Positions 45,859 to 55,444 of a stretch of 64,000 nucleotides of DNA are shown in pieces. The notes below the pieces were generated by a model. It worked only from the letters and a program-made list of their open reading frames with translations, was not told where the DNA came from and did no database searches. Source of the DNA: Entomomonas asaccharolytica (GTDB lineage: Bacteria; Pseudomonadota; Gammaproteobacteria; Pseudomonadales; Pseudomonadaceae). The position numbers and the translations under genes were made by a program. Each line of letters opens with the position of its first letter. The first letter of the stretch is position 1. Location of the stretch: positions 682,001 through 746,000 of the forward strand of contig NZ_CP067393.1 of assembly GCF_016653615.1 (NCBI RefSeq), given 5' to 3'.

Positions 45859-48339
45859 ATGAAGTACTCAAAAGTTGTTTTATATTCTCATATATTTTTC
45901 ACATTTGGCTTAAGTAGTTCAGTGGTTTGGTCTGATAGTGCTAGTTGTACATACAATGCTGTGACCGACACTAATACTTGTAGTGGTCAATATGCAGTAT
46001 GGGATGGCAGTCGCCTTAACTATACAAATGTTGTTATTAATAATACGGGTTTAAATTTTGGGACTTCACCTGATGTCAAAGGTGTAGGTATTTATGCCTC
46101 ATCACAAATGACAGCTAATAATTTAACTGTAACTAGCAGTGGTTGGGTTGCTACCGACGCTATTAGAACACAAGGTAATGGTGGCTTAACAGTTAATGGC
46201 AAATTAATTGTAAAAGCAAATGGTGTATCAGGTGATGCAATTAATGTAACTATTACCAGTAACTCGACAGTTAACACAGGTGACAATAGCGAGATTTATT
46301 CTAATTCTGGTGTAGCTGTTCGTGCTAATTTATCAAGATCTGGTAATAACTTAATTAATGTAGGTGATAACGCTATTATTCAGACTGCAGGAAGTGGAAC
46401 TAATAATTCATCTGCTTCAGGATACGCTGTTTATGCAGGCAATCGAGATCGCGAAACAGAAGGTAATCCATCAGGAACTGCTAAAGTAACTATTGGTAAT
46501 AATAGTCAAATATCTACTAAGGGTAATAATGCCTATGCTGTTTATGCTAATAAAACAGGCCATATACAGTTAGGTAGTACTACTATCACAACAACAGGAA
46601 CAAGTGCTCATGGTATTGTAGCTATGGATGGTTCAGTTACAAATACTAATAACAACAATGTTGTAAACTATGCAGGTGGAAAGGTTGATTTACTAGGCGA
46701 TACCTCCATTATAGTAGACCCTACGAAAAATAGTCTTTCTATCTATGCCAGTGGAGCGGATTCTGTTATTTCCTCCTATAATACAGATACCAGTACACAA
46801 ACCGCTGCTAAGTTCTATGTAATTGGTGATATGAAAGTTGATAGAGAAGGTAAAATTGACTTACGTATGACTGATAACTCTTACTTTGAAGGTAATACTA
46901 CAATTACAGATACAGGTAGTGTGTTAAACCTTAATATTGCAGGCGCTAATAGCACTTGGCAAATGAGTAAGAATTCACAAGTAACTGATTTGTCATTAAG
47001 TAATTATGCTAATGTTATTTTAGGTAATCAAGCTACAGCCGTAGATTCCAGCAATAGGGTAGTCTTAACCGCAGATAATTTAAGTGGCAATGGGCATTTC
47101 CAAATGCGTACTGATGTGATTGGTACGGGTTTAGGAGCTAACAATATTGGTGATTTATTAAGGGTTACAGGTGCTTCTTCTGGTAATCATCTTATTACTG
47201 TCACCGATTATTATAATGGTTCTGCTACTGTAGATGGTACTGAACGTTTAAAAGTGGTTGAAACCACAGATGGTAATGCTACATTTATATTAAAAAATGC
47301 AGGCCAGTATGTTGATATAGGTGCTTATAAATATTACTTAGGTAAAGGGGATACTAACTATGCTGAAGATGCAAACCATTGGTATTTAGGAGCTGCACGC
47401 GCAGTTCCAACTACATTAACGAATACAGCAGATCGTTCAGTTAATATTCTAAATATTAATTACTTGTTAAATTATGCAGAAACACAGACGTTACTACATC
47501 GTATGGGAGAATTGCGTCAATCACGAGATAATGATTGGGATTTCTGGATGAGAGGATTTGCTGGACGTATGAGTTCATTTAGTGGCAAATTCTCCAGTTT
47601 TGATATGGATTATCATGGTCTGCAAGCAGGTTTAGATAGACGTTTTACGATTAATGGTGATGATCTTTATGCAGGTATTATGGTTGGTACAGCCACAGCA
47701 AAAGCTGATTATGATATAGGTCATGGCGATACTAAAAGTTATCATGTGGGATTTTATGGTACTTATAAAACCCAAAATGATTTTTATGTAGATGCTATAG
47801 CTAAATACACAGTAATGAAAAATGATTTCAATACACAGACAGGTGTTGGTTATCAAGTTAAGGGTGATGGTACTACTAGAGGTTATACTTTGGGTATTGA
47901 AACAGGCAAACGTTTCTATATTGATCAAGCTAAAGTAGGTTGGTATGTTGAACCTCAGGCACAATTAACTTATTCACATCAAAATAGCACCAAAATTCAT
48001 TCTAGTAATGGTTTAAAAACTAAATTAGATGACTTTGATTCTATTTTAGGACGAGCCAGTGCCATTGTCGGCTACAGTATTAATGAAGGTAAAACACCCA
48101 TTGATGTTTATTTCAAAACGGGTTATGTAAAAGAGTTTGATGGTAAAACTGGTTATTCGTTTAATGGTGTTGCCTCTACTCATGATACTTACAAATTTGA
48201 TGGTGGCTGGTGGGATAATGGTGTAGGAATCAATGCAAGAATTAATAAAAAGCATAATGTCTATGCAGAAGTTGATTATGCCAAAGGTAATAAATTTAAT
48301 AACAAAAGTATTAAGGTTGGTTATCGTTTAGAGTTTTAA
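45859..48339 (+). CDS. autotransporter outer-membrane beta-barrel protein
   Basis: 826-aa type V secretion protein. Signal peptide about 1-26 (YSKVVLYSHIFFTFGLSSSVVWS), then a repetitive beta-helix passenger (about 27-540) rich in Asn, Thr, Gly and Ser with units such as VTIGNNSQISTKGNNAYAVYAN, a pertactin-like junction (NIGDLLRVTGASSGNHLITVTDYY), and a C-terminal 12-strand barrel (about 565-826) from WDFWMRGFAGRMSSF to the final aromatic GYRLEF. No protease or adhesin domain is recognisable, so it is likely an AIDA/pertactin-like adhesin. The ATG at 45859 follows AGGAG; the frame opens earlier but without a signal peptide. A terminator follows. A CRP-like site lies upstream. Confidence 0.88.
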   Translation: MKYSKVVLYSHIFFTFGLSSSVVWSDSASCTYNAVTDTNTCSGQYAVWDGSRLNYTNVVINNTGLNFGTSPDVKGVGIYASSQMTANNLTVTSSGWVATDAIRTQGNGGLTVNGKLIVKANGVSGDAINVTITSNSTVNTGDNSEIYSNSGVAVRANLSRSGNNLINVGDNAIIQTAGSGTNNSSASGYAVYAGNRDRETEGNPSGTAKVTIGNNSQISTKGNNAYAVYANKTGHIQLGSTTITTTGTSAHGIVAMDGSVTNTNNNNVVNYAGGKVDLLGDTSIIVDPTKNSLSIYASGADSVISSYNTDTSTQTAAKFYVIGDMKVDREGKIDLRMTDNSYFEGNTTITDTGSVLNLNIAGANSTWQMSKNSQVTDLSLSNYANVILGNQATAVDSSNRVVLTADNLSGNGHFQMRTDVIGTGLGANNIGDLLRVTGASSGNHLITVTDYYNGSATVDGTERLKVVETTDGNATFILKNAGQYVDIGAYKYYLGKGDTNYAEDANHWYLGAARAVPTTLTNTADRSVNILNINYLLNYAETQTLLHRMGELRQSRDNDWDFWMRGFAGRMSSFSGKFSSFDMDYHGLQAGLDRRFTINGDDLYAGIMVGTATAKADYDIGHGDTKSYHVGFYGTYKTQNDFYVDAIAKYTVMKNDFNTQTGVGYQVKGDGTTRGYTLGIETGKRFYIDQAKVGWYVEPQAQLTYSHQNSTKIHSSNGLKTKLDDFDSILGRASAIVGYSINEGKTPIDVYFKTGYVKEFDGKTGYSFNGVASTHDTYKFDGGWWDNGVGINARINKKHNVYAEVDYAKGNKFNNKSIKVGYRLEF

Positions 48340-48356
48340 GCCAACTAAGGCTTTAT

Positions 48357-48389
48357 AGCCGAAGAATATAAAAGTCTTCGGCTTTTTTT
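48357..48389 (+). terminator. intrinsic terminator after the autotransporter
   Basis: AGCCGAAGA and TCTTCGGCT form a 9-bp stem with a 9-base loop and are followed by seven T. Confidence 0.92.
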
Positions 48390-48516
48390 ATTAAATAGTT
48401 TGTATATTCTTTATGCTTTAACTTTCTTAGTAATGAAATTAATCCTTTCTACTTATTGTCTTATACCTTTATAATTCATTGTTATTTACTATTGAGTACT
48501 TATTAGAATCATCCAT

Positions 48517-50460
48517 ATGAGTTATCAAGTTCTTGCTCGCAAATGGCGGCCGCATAATTTTCACGAAATGGTTGGGCAAACCCATGTATTACGTGCGTTG
48601 ATTAATGCATTAGATACAGGTAGGTTACACCATGCCTACTTATTTACGGGTACTAGGGGTGTTGGTAAAACCACTATTTCCCGTATCCTTACCAAGTGTT
48701 TAAATTGTGAACAAGGTGTAAGTTCAACGCCTTGTGGCATTTGTGCTACCTGCGTAGAAATTGATGAAGGGCGTTTTATTGACCTAATTGAGGTGGATGG
48801 AGCAAGTCGCACCAAGGTAGAAGATACCCGTGAGTTATTAGAAAATATTCAATATGCACCAACTAGAGGGCGTTTTAAGGTTTACTTAATCGATGAGGTG
48901 CATATGTTATCATCTCATAGTTTTAATGCTTTACTTAAAACTTTGGAAGAACCGCCTCCTCATGTAAAATTTTTATTAGCAACCACTGATCCACAGAAAT
49001 TACCTGTAACTATTTTGTCACGTTGCTTGCAGTTTGCACTTAAAAACATTGCTGCTGATCGTATTGTGGAACACCTTGCACATGTCTTAGAGGCAGAAAA
49101 AATACCTTATGAAAAAGAAGCGTTGTGGTTATTAGGTAGGTCTGCTCAAGGCTCTATGCGTGACGCAATGAGCTTAACGGATCAAGCCATTGCTTTTGGT
49201 GGTGAAAAAGTAAATACAGCTGATGTAAGGGATATGCTAGGTACTCTCGATCAAAATCAAGTGTACGAGTTGTTATTTGCATTATTAGAAGGTGATGCTA
49301 AACAGCTATTAGTTATTATTAAGCAATTAGCAGAGCAAAGCCCTGACTGGATAGATGTATTAGCGGAGTTATTAAACGTTTTACATCGCATTGCAATTGC
49401 GCAGATATTGCCTGATGCGGTTGATGACAGTATAGGCGATAAAGAACAAATTATAGCGTTAGCACAAGCGTTACCTGCTGAAGACGTACAGTTTTATTAT
49501 CAAGTGGGCTTGGTAGGGCGTCGTGATTTACCGCTAGCTGCTAGCAGTCAGCAAGGTTTTGAGATGGTATTGCTAAGAATGTTAGCATTCCGTCCTGCTA
49601 ATGCGGAGCGCGCTCCAATTACCCCATTAAAAAAAATTGAAGTAGCTCAGGTTTCTGAACAGATACCTGAAACAGCAGAAAAAAAAACACTAGATAATGT
49701 TAAAGCCACTCAGCAAACGGAGCAAGTTGTTGCTAAAGCAGTAGAACCTGAGTTAAAAAAGGATGTACAGGAAGTACCAGTAGCTGTTGATGCAGAAACT
49801 AAACCACAGCCAATAATTAGTAGTCCTGAGCCACTCTTAGAAAAGCCAGCAATAACAACGCCCGCGAAGATAGAAGTAGAGCAGCAGACTACACAACCAA
49901 AAGTAGTTGCTCCTTCTCTAATAGATGAGCAAGAAGATAATGCTACAGAAAGTGAAGATGAATATCTGTCTATTGATGAGTACCAGTCGTTTTTAGATCA
50001 AGGTTTTGTTGAGTCAGATGTAACAACAAACATAGCAGACAAAATAGATTTACTAGATAGTTTACCTCCGCCAGCTACAGGATTAGCTGCTGAGTGGATA
50101 GAGCTATTTGCTGCGCTTAAATTAAGTGGTATTACTGCCAGTATTGCTTCAAACTGTAGTTTGATCAGTAAAGACAATCAGCAATGGGTTCTACAGTTAG
50201 ATCCTACACAGCAAGCATTGTTTAGCGATAATCAGAAAAAAAGAATTAGCGAGGCCATTAATACCTATTTAGGCCATAACGTTAATTTGAAAATTATCAT
50301 TGAAAAACCTGCGCAAGAAACACCAGCGCAAAGAGAGCAACGTAAAAAAATAGAATTACAAAAGGCTGCAGAGCGAGCTATTTTAGAAGATCCTATTCTC
50401 CAACAGTTAATGGATAAGTTCTCAGCAAAACTGGATGAAGAAAGTATTAAGCCTTTGTAA
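48517..50460 (+). CDS. dnaX: DNA polymerase III subunits gamma and tau
   Basis: Clamp-loader ATPase of the replisome. The 647-aa tau form has Walker A GTRGVGKTT, the zinc module CLNCEQG ... STPCGICATC, Walker B LIDEVHMLS, sensor-1 LATTDPQKLP, the SRC motif LSRCLQF and sensor-2 GSMRDAMSL, then domain III to about residue 370. A glutamate/proline-rich linker (about 380-500) and the tau-specific C terminus (LAAEWIELFAALKLSG ...) follow. Two poly-A tracts at the end of domain III probably also allow a short gamma form. It is followed by ybaB and recR, the usual order. Confidence 0.95.
   Translation: MSYQVLARKWRPHNFHEMVGQTHVLRALINALDTGRLHHAYLFTGTRGVGKTTISRILTKCLNCEQGVSSTPCGICATCVEIDEGRFIDLIEVDGASRTKVEDTRELLENIQYAPTRGRFKVYLIDEVHMLSSHSFNALLKTLEEPPPHVKFLLATTDPQKLPVTILSRCLQFALKNIAADRIVEHLAHVLEAEKIPYEKEALWLLGRSAQGSMRDAMSLTDQAIAFGGEKVNTADVRDMLGTLDQNQVYELLFALLEGDAKQLLVIIKQLAEQSPDWIDVLAELLNVLHRIAIAQILPDAVDDSIGDKEQIIALAQALPAEDVQFYYQVGLVGRRDLPLAASSQQGFEMVLLRMLAFRPANAERAPITPLKKIEVAQVSEQIPETAEKKTLDNVKATQQTEQVVAKAVEPELKKDVQEVPVAVDAETKPQPIISSPEPLLEKPAITTPAKIEVEQQTTQPKVVAPSLIDEQEDNATESEDEYLSIDEYQSFLDQGFVESDVTTNIADKIDLLDSLPPPATGLAAEWIELFAALKLSGITASIASNCSLISKDNQQWVLQLDPTQQALFSDNQKKRISEAINTYLGHNVNLKIIIEKPAQETPAQREQRKKIELQKAAERAILEDPILQQLMDKFSAKLDEESIKPL
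49629..49687 (+). promoter_or_regulatory. A8 and A9 slippage tracts at the gamma/tau junction of dnaX
   Basis: A8 lies at 49629-49636 (codons TTA AAA AAA ATT, residues 371-374) and A9 at 49679-49687 (GAA AAA AAA ACA, residues 388-391). One base more gives TGA right after AAT for A8 and TAA after AAC ACT AGA for A9. One base less gives TAG after TTG AAG and after CAC. Each slip in either direction therefore ends translation near residue 375-393, the size of a gamma subunit. Slippage is inferred from family knowledge. Confidence 0.6.
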
Positions 50461-50558
50461 TAAAACGAAGTAAAGTAACTAGATAAGTAATTTATAAAAG
50501 CAGTATAACCGCTTATAATAATGCACAATTAAGATTAATAAATTAAGGAGTATCTCCA

Positions 50559-50885
50559 ATGTTAAAAGGTGGAATGGGCGCTTTAATGAAACAAGCGCAA
50601 GAAATGCAAGAAAAAATGCAGAAGATGCAGGAAGAGTTAGCTAATGCTGAAGTAACGGGGCAATCAGGTGCTGGTTTAGTGTCTATTGTGATGACAGGTC
50701 GTCATGATGTTAAGCGAGTGACCATTGATCCTAGCTTAATGACAGAAGAAAAAGAAGTATTAGAAGATTTAATTGCAGCCGCTATTAATGATGCTGTCCG
50801 CAAAGTAGAGCAAAATACCCAGCAACAAATGGCTGGTATGACCGCAGGCATGCAATTACCACCAGGCTTTAAAATGCCTTTCTAA
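50559..50885 (+). CDS. YbaB/EbfC family nucleoid-associated protein
   Basis: 108-aa homodimeric DNA-binding protein of the YbaB/EbfC family, which bridges or coats DNA. It has the coiled-coil N-terminal helix ([32 protein letters not shown]), the central strand pair [20 protein letters not shown] and the C-terminal helices ending [12 protein letters not shown]. The start follows AAGGAG. Conserved dnaX-ybaB-recR order suggests a link to replication or recombination repair. Confidence 0.95.
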   Translation: MLKGGMGALMKQAQEMQEKMQKMQEELANAEVTGQSGAGLVSIVMTGRHDVKRVTIDPSLMTEEKEVLEDLIAAAINDAVRKVEQNTQQQMAGMTAGMQLPPGFKMPF

Positions 50886-50939
50886 TTAGTTATTTATTAC
50901 TGCTGAGCTAATAATTATTAGCTCAGTTATAAGAGAATC

Positions 50940-51533
50940 ATGAGTTTTAGCCCCCTTATTAATCAGCTTATTGAGTCATTGCGTATTTTGCCTGGTGTGG
51001 GTAAAAAGAGTGCGCAACGTATGGCTTTGCAATTGTTAGAGCGTAATCGACAAGGTGCTTTGAAATTAGCAGATGCATTAAACCTAGCAATGGATAAAGT
51101 AGGCTATTGCAAACTTTGCCATACCTTAAGTGAAGAAGAGCTTTGTCCACAATGTGCTTCACCTAACCGTGATGATAAATTATTATGCATAGTTGAAGGG
51201 CCGCTGGATGTATTTGCTATTGAGCAAACGGGTTATCAAGGTCGTTATTTTGTCTTAAAAGGCCATTTATCACCCTTAGATGGTTTAGGGCCAGAAGCGA
51301 TAGGTATTCCTGAATTACTGAAACGTATTGAAAATGCTGAGTTTGAAGAAATTATTTTAGCCACTAACTCAACAGTAGAAGGTGAAGCAACAGCTCATTA
51401 TATTGCTCAGTTATTAGCACCTAAAGGCTTAACCGTTTCCCGTATTGCCCATGGTGTTCCTCTAGGTGGTGAATTAGAGTTGGTAGATGGGGGAACATTA
51501 TCTCACGCCTTAGCAGGTCGCCGCCCTATTTAA
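50940..51533 (+). CDS. recR: recombination mediator RecR
   Basis: 197-aa subunit of the RecFOR/RecOR complex that loads RecA on single-strand gaps. It has the helix-hairpin-helix [21 protein letters not shown], the zinc finger [17 protein letters not shown] (four cysteines) and the TOPRIM domain [18 protein letters not shown] ... [16 protein letters not shown], then a C-terminal [24 protein letters not shown]. It starts 54 bases after ybaB. Its transcript runs into the second copy of the 69-bp repeat. Confidence 0.97.
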   Translation: MSFSPLINQLIESLRILPGVGKKSAQRMALQLLERNRQGALKLADALNLAMDKVGYCKLCHTLSEEELCPQCASPNRDDKLLCIVEGPLDVFAIEQTGYQGRYFVLKGHLSPLDGLGPEAIGIPELLKRIENAEFEEIILATNSTVEGEATAHYIAQLLAPKGLTVSRIAHGVPLGGELELVDGGTLSHALAGRRPI

Positions 51534-51550
51534 TATAGCTATCCCACTAG

Positions 51551-51619
51551 TTTTTATACTTTGTTGAATGACTTAGCCGTACTATTTGTACTGTCTTCAG
51601 TCATTCGCCTCGTCTAAAA
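51551..51619. repeat. 69-bp interspersed repeat, copy 2
   Basis: Ungapped match to 33527-33595. Inverted ends AATGACT/AGTCATT enclose a smaller inverted pair (GTAC-TATTT-GTAC), so the RNA can fold into a stem. It lies between recR (+) and the dehydrogenase (-), the same setting as copy 1. Confidence 0.8.
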
Positions 51620-51644
51620 AATAGGAAAATAGCTATAATTGACT

Positions 51645-52589
51645 CTAGACCACAGGAGTGATAGCGCCTTTACCCTCTAAAAAACTTGTTAAGTTAGCAA
51701 AAACTAAATCACTCATTGCTTCTCGTGTTTCATAGGTTGAGCTACCGATATGGGGTGTCATCACTACATTATCCATTTGCCAAAGCTCTTTTGGGGTATT
51801 AGGCTCATGCTCAAAAACATCTAAGCCTGCACCAGCAATAACACCTTGTTGCAGTGCTTTAACTAATGCTTGCTCATCTACTACAGAACCTCTAGCAATA
51901 TTAATTAAAAACCCTTTAGCCCCTAAGGCAGCTAACACTTGCTCATTAATAATATGATTGGTTTCATTTGTAGCAGGTAACGCCAGTACTAAAAAGTCGC
52001 TGGCTTTAGCTAATGCTTGCAAGTCATTATAGTAATCGTAATTTACATCAGATTGCTGATGGCGGCCATAATAGGCAATTTTCATATCAAAGGCTTCAGC
52101 CCGTTTAGCAATGGCTTTACCAATACGACCTAACCCCACAATACCACAGGTTTTATCACCTATTTTATGGCCAAGCCTTACAGACCTGCTTTTCCATTGC
52201 CCAGACCGAATATAACGATCTGAATAACTAATATAACGAGCGCAATCAAGTAATAGAGCAAGAGCAGTATCAGCAACACAATCATTAAGCACATCAGGGG
52301 TATTCGTTACACAAATACCATGCTGTTTAGCGTAATTAATATCCAGTGCATCGTAACCTACACCATAACTAACCACTATCTTAAGGTTAGGCAGTGCGCT
52401 CATTAATGTGGTGCTGGCTCCATAAACAGCGCTGGTGGCTACAGCAGTAATCTCGTGTCCATGTTGTTCGAGAAATGCTTGTTGATCGGGTTGTTCCCAT
52501 AAATGATAAGTTTTATAGTTATTTTCAATATTGGCATGTAAGCTTTTAGTAACTTTACTAGTGATTAAAACAACTGCAGCGGAGTTCAT
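51645..52589 (-). CDS. D-isomer-specific 2-hydroxyacid dehydrogenase (glyoxylate/hydroxypyruvate reductase type)
   Basis: 314-aa NAD(P)-dependent oxidoreductase. The nucleotide-binding domain has CGIVGLGRIGKAIAKRAEAF, and the catalytic Arg (NIARGSVVDEQAL), Glu (VFEHEPNTPKEL) and His (MTPHIGSSTYETREAM) are in place. The sequence YGRHQQSDVNY after the second strand, lacking the acidic NAD-specific residue, suggests NADPH use as in GhrB-type reductases; this is inference. It is a single-gene unit converging on recR. Confidence 0.88.
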   Translation of the reverse strand: MNSAAVVLITSKVTKSLHANIENNYKTYHLWEQPDQQAFLEQHGHEITAVATSAVYGASTTLMSALPNLKIVVSYGVGYDALDINYAKQHGICVTNTPDVLNDCVADTALALLLDCARYISYSDRYIRSGQWKSRSVRLGHKIGDKTCGIVGLGRIGKAIAKRAEAFDMKIAYYGRHQQSDVNYDYYNDLQALAKASDFLVLALPATNETNHIINEQVLAALGAKGFLINIARGSVVDEQALVKALQQGVIAGAGLDVFEHEPNTPKELWQMDNVVMTPHIGSSTYETREAMSDLVFANLTSFLEGKGAITPVV

Positions 52590-52735
52590 AACAACCTCTA
52601 TTATTATTTAAAATACTTTACTATCATGAGTAGTTTTACGCTATAGACTACATAGTCTATAAGTAGAATGCTGTTCATCATAGTGAAAGCCTTTTATACT
52701 AGCAAATAATAATTAGTGAACAAAGGGGAGCCTAT

Positions 52736-53107
52736 ATGCCAATACTTGATGTGGGTACTGCAAAAATTCGAGTTAAAAATCTACGGTTACGAACATTTAT
52801 CGGAATTAAAGAAGAAGAAATCAATAACCGTCAAGATGTTATTATTAACCTCACCATTTTCTATTCAGCCCAAGCAGCGGTACAAGAAAATGAAATAGAA
52901 TATGCATTAAATTATCGTACTATTACTAAAGCAATTATTAATCATGTGGAAAATAATCGTTTTGCATTATTAGAACGACTAACGCAAGAACTAGTAGACT
53001 TAATAATGGAATATAAAGAAGTGCAATATGTAGAAGTAGAAGTGGATAAACCACAAGCACTGCGCTATTCTGATTCAGTTTCTGTTACTTTATCAGGTAA
53101 AAGATAA
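52736..53107 (+). CDS. folX: dihydroneopterin triphosphate 2'-epimerase
   Basis: Pterin-pathway enzyme of the FolB/FolX tunnelling fold that epimerises dihydroneopterin triphosphate to the monapterin form used in Pseudomonas for phenylalanine hydroxylase cofactor. The 123-aa protein matches the FolX pattern: [33 protein letters not shown], the [30 protein letters not shown] block with the catalytic Glu, and [21 protein letters not shown]. In Pseudomonas folX often lies with folM and folE2; here it stands alone. GGGGAG precedes the ATG. Confidence 0.93.
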   Translation: MPILDVGTAKIRVKNLRLRTFIGIKEEEINNRQDVIINLTIFYSAQAAVQENEIEYALNYRTITKAIINHVENNRFALLERLTQELVDLIMEYKEVQYVEVEVDKPQALRYSDSVSVTLSGKR

Positions 53108-53236
53108 GATAGTTAGTAAGTACTAAATTAAGTAATAATTAAGAAAAAAACTTTAATATAAAAGTAACTATATTATGTGTTTGTATAAATTTTTACATTC
53201 ACCAACACTTTGCTTGATAAACTAAGGAACGATGTT

Positions 53237-53563
53237 GTGTTAGAAGCTATTTTCTTTTTAGTTATCTATATTTTTCCTTTACATTGGGCTGCTGAATTTG
53301 CCGAGGCAGAAGAGTCTAATTACTTAAAGTGTTTTATATTAAGTATTGTTACTACGTTTGTAAAAATTACCTCGTTAATTCTTTTTGCCAACAACGCACT
53401 TATTGCGCTGTTAATCTCAATGCTTGTTTCTATCTCAATTTGTATGAATGTATTAAAAATACCAGGCAGTAATTTTTTAATGTTTGCAGTAATGTTAGGC
53501 TTTTTAAATATTGTGATTACTGGTTCTGCCAGATTAGTATTTAACGGTATAACAGGTAGCTAG
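53237..53563 (+). CDS. small integral membrane protein, unknown function
   Basis: 108 aa, almost all hydrophobic, with about three to four membrane helices (LEAIFFLVIYIFPLHWAAEFA, CFILSIVTTFVKITSLILFA, ALIALLISMLVSISICMNVL, FLMFAVMLGFLNIVITGSARLVF). No family recognised. The GTG at 53237 was chosen because AAGGA lies 8 bases upstream; the in-frame TTG at 53210 has no such site. The region 53564-53767 up to glnS is AT rich without a gene. Confidence 0.6.
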   Translation: MLEAIFFLVIYIFPLHWAAEFAEAEESNYLKCFILSIVTTFVKITSLILFANNALIALLISMLVSISICMNVLKIPGSNFLMFAVMLGFLNIVITGSARLVFNGITGS

Positions 53564-53767
53564 CTAACAGATTTATTAATAACGAATTACTAGACTAATA
53601 GCTGTTTAATTCATAAATAATCTACTGCGCTATAAATTAAAAAAGACAGTAATTTCCTACAAATAAAACTCCCCTTAATAGGTTACTTTAGGTATCATAA
53701 ACAGTTCAGTTAATTTTAATGGCTGCATATTAGCAGTCCTTTATTTTATCGCTATGGTTAGGAATAT

Positions 53768-55444
53768 ATGAGCAATTCAGAAACAACAGCATCTGCAAAT
53801 AATTTTATTCGTCAAATAGTTAAGGCTGATTTGGAAGCAGGGCGTTGCCAGAAAGTGATTACCCGTTTTCCGCCAGAGCCTAATGGCTATTTACATATAG
53901 GCCATGCTAAAGCTATTTGCTTAAATTTTGGTTTAGCTAAAGAGTTTGGTGGTGATTGTCATTTACGTTTTGATGACACCAACCCAACTAAAGAAGAGCA
54001 AGAATTTATTGATGCCATTAAATACGATGTGGAATGGTTAGGCTTTCATTGGACAGGTGAAGTGCGCTATGCCTCAGATTATTTTGATCAACTCCATGCA
54101 TGGGCGATTGACTTAATCAAAGCAGGCAAAGCCTATGTATGTGATCTTTCACCAGAAGAAGCACGTGAATACCGTGGTACATTGCGTGAGGCGGGTAGAA
54201 ATAGCCCTTATCGTGATCGTAGTGTAGAAGAAAACTTAGATTTATTTGCCAGAATGAAGGCAGGCGAATTTAAAGACGGTGAAAAAGCCTTAAGAGCTAA
54301 AATTGATATGGCCTCACCCAATATGAATATGCGTGATCCAATCCTATACCGTATTCGCCATGCAGAACACCACCAAACAGGTAATAAATGGTGTATCTAC
54401 CCAAGCTATGACTTTACTCATGGCCAATCAGACGCAATTGAAGGTATCACACATTCAGTATGTACCCTAGAGTTTGAAGACCATCGTCCGCTGTACGAAT
54501 GGTTTTTAGCAAACTTACCCGTGCCAGCAACACCGCACCAATATGAGTTTGCACGGTTAAATTTAAACTACACTATTACCAGTAAACGTAAGCTTAAACT
54601 GCTAGTAGAAGAAGGTCATGTAGATGGTTGGGACGACCCACGTATGTCTACTATTTCTGCTTTCCGTCGTCGTGGTTATACCCCTGCTTCAATTCGTGAC
54701 TTCTGTGAGCGTATAGGCGTAGGTCGTGCTGATGCAGTCGTAGATATGGGTGTTTTAGAGTTTTGTATTCGTGAAGACTTAGACGCCAATGCACCGCGTG
54801 CTATGTGTGTACTAAAACCACTAAAAGTAGTAATTACCAACTACCCAGAAGATAAACAAGAAATCTTAGAGCTTTCGCGTCATCCTAAAATAGAAGAACT
54901 AGGTAAACGCCAATTGCCTTTTGCCCGTGAAATCTATATCGACCAAGGTGACTATGACGAAAACCCACCAAAAGGTTACAAACGTCTAGTGCCAGAAGGC
55001 GAGGTAAGACTACGTGGTAGCTATGTTATCAAAGCAGAAAAAGCTATTAAAGATCAAAACGGCAATGTAATAGAACTGCACTGCACTTATGATCCAGATA
55101 CCCTTGGCAAAAATCCAGAAGGCCGTAAGGTAAAAGGTGTTATCCATTGGGTGCCTGCTAAAGAAAGTATCGAATGTGAAGTGCGTTTATATGATCGTCT
55201 CTTTAAAACAGCCAACCCAAATAAAACGGAACAAGAAGAGGGTAGTTTCTTAGAAAATATCAACCCAGATTCTTTAGTAGTGTTAAAAGGCTGTCGAGCA
55301 GAACCTTCATTAGTGCAAGCAACTTTAGAAGATCGCTTCCAATTTGAACGTGAAGGTTACTTCTGTTTAGATAACAAAGATAGCAAGCCAGAAAGTCTAG
55401 TATTTAACCGTACTATTACCCTGCGTGATTCATGGGGGCAATAA
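53768..55444 (+). CDS. glnS: glutaminyl-tRNA synthetase
   Basis: Class Ib aminoacyl-tRNA synthetase. The 558-aa protein has the HIGH-type motif [16 protein letters not shown], the [17 protein letters not shown] region, the [13 protein letters not shown]-like stretch ([17 protein letters not shown]), [11 protein letters not shown] as the KMSKS equivalent, and the two-part anticodon-binding beta-barrel in the C-terminal third. The stop codon overlaps the start of cysS by one base. Because GlnRS is present, GatCAB here is probably needed for Asn-tRNA(Asn) rather than Gln-tRNA(Gln). Confidence 0.97.
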   Translation: MSNSETTASANNFIRQIVKADLEAGRCQKVITRFPPEPNGYLHIGHAKAICLNFGLAKEFGGDCHLRFDDTNPTKEEQEFIDAIKYDVEWLGFHWTGEVRYASDYFDQLHAWAIDLIKAGKAYVCDLSPEEAREYRGTLREAGRNSPYRDRSVEENLDLFARMKAGEFKDGEKALRAKIDMASPNMNMRDPILYRIRHAEHHQTGNKWCIYPSYDFTHGQSDAIEGITHSVCTLEFEDHRPLYEWFLANLPVPATPHQYEFARLNLNYTITSKRKLKLLVEEGHVDGWDDPRMSTISAFRRRGYTPASIRDFCERIGVGRADAVVDMGVLEFCIREDLDANAPRAMCVLKPLKVVITNYPEDKQEILELSRHPKIEELGKRQLPFAREIYIDQGDYDENPPKGYKRLVPEGEVRLRGSYVIKAEKAIKDQNGNVIELHCTYDPDTLGKNPEGRKVKGVIHWVPAKESIECEVRLYDRLFKTANPNKTEQEEGSFLENINPDSLVVLKGCRAEPSLVQATLEDRFQFEREGYFCLDNKDSKPESLVFNRTITLRDSWGQ

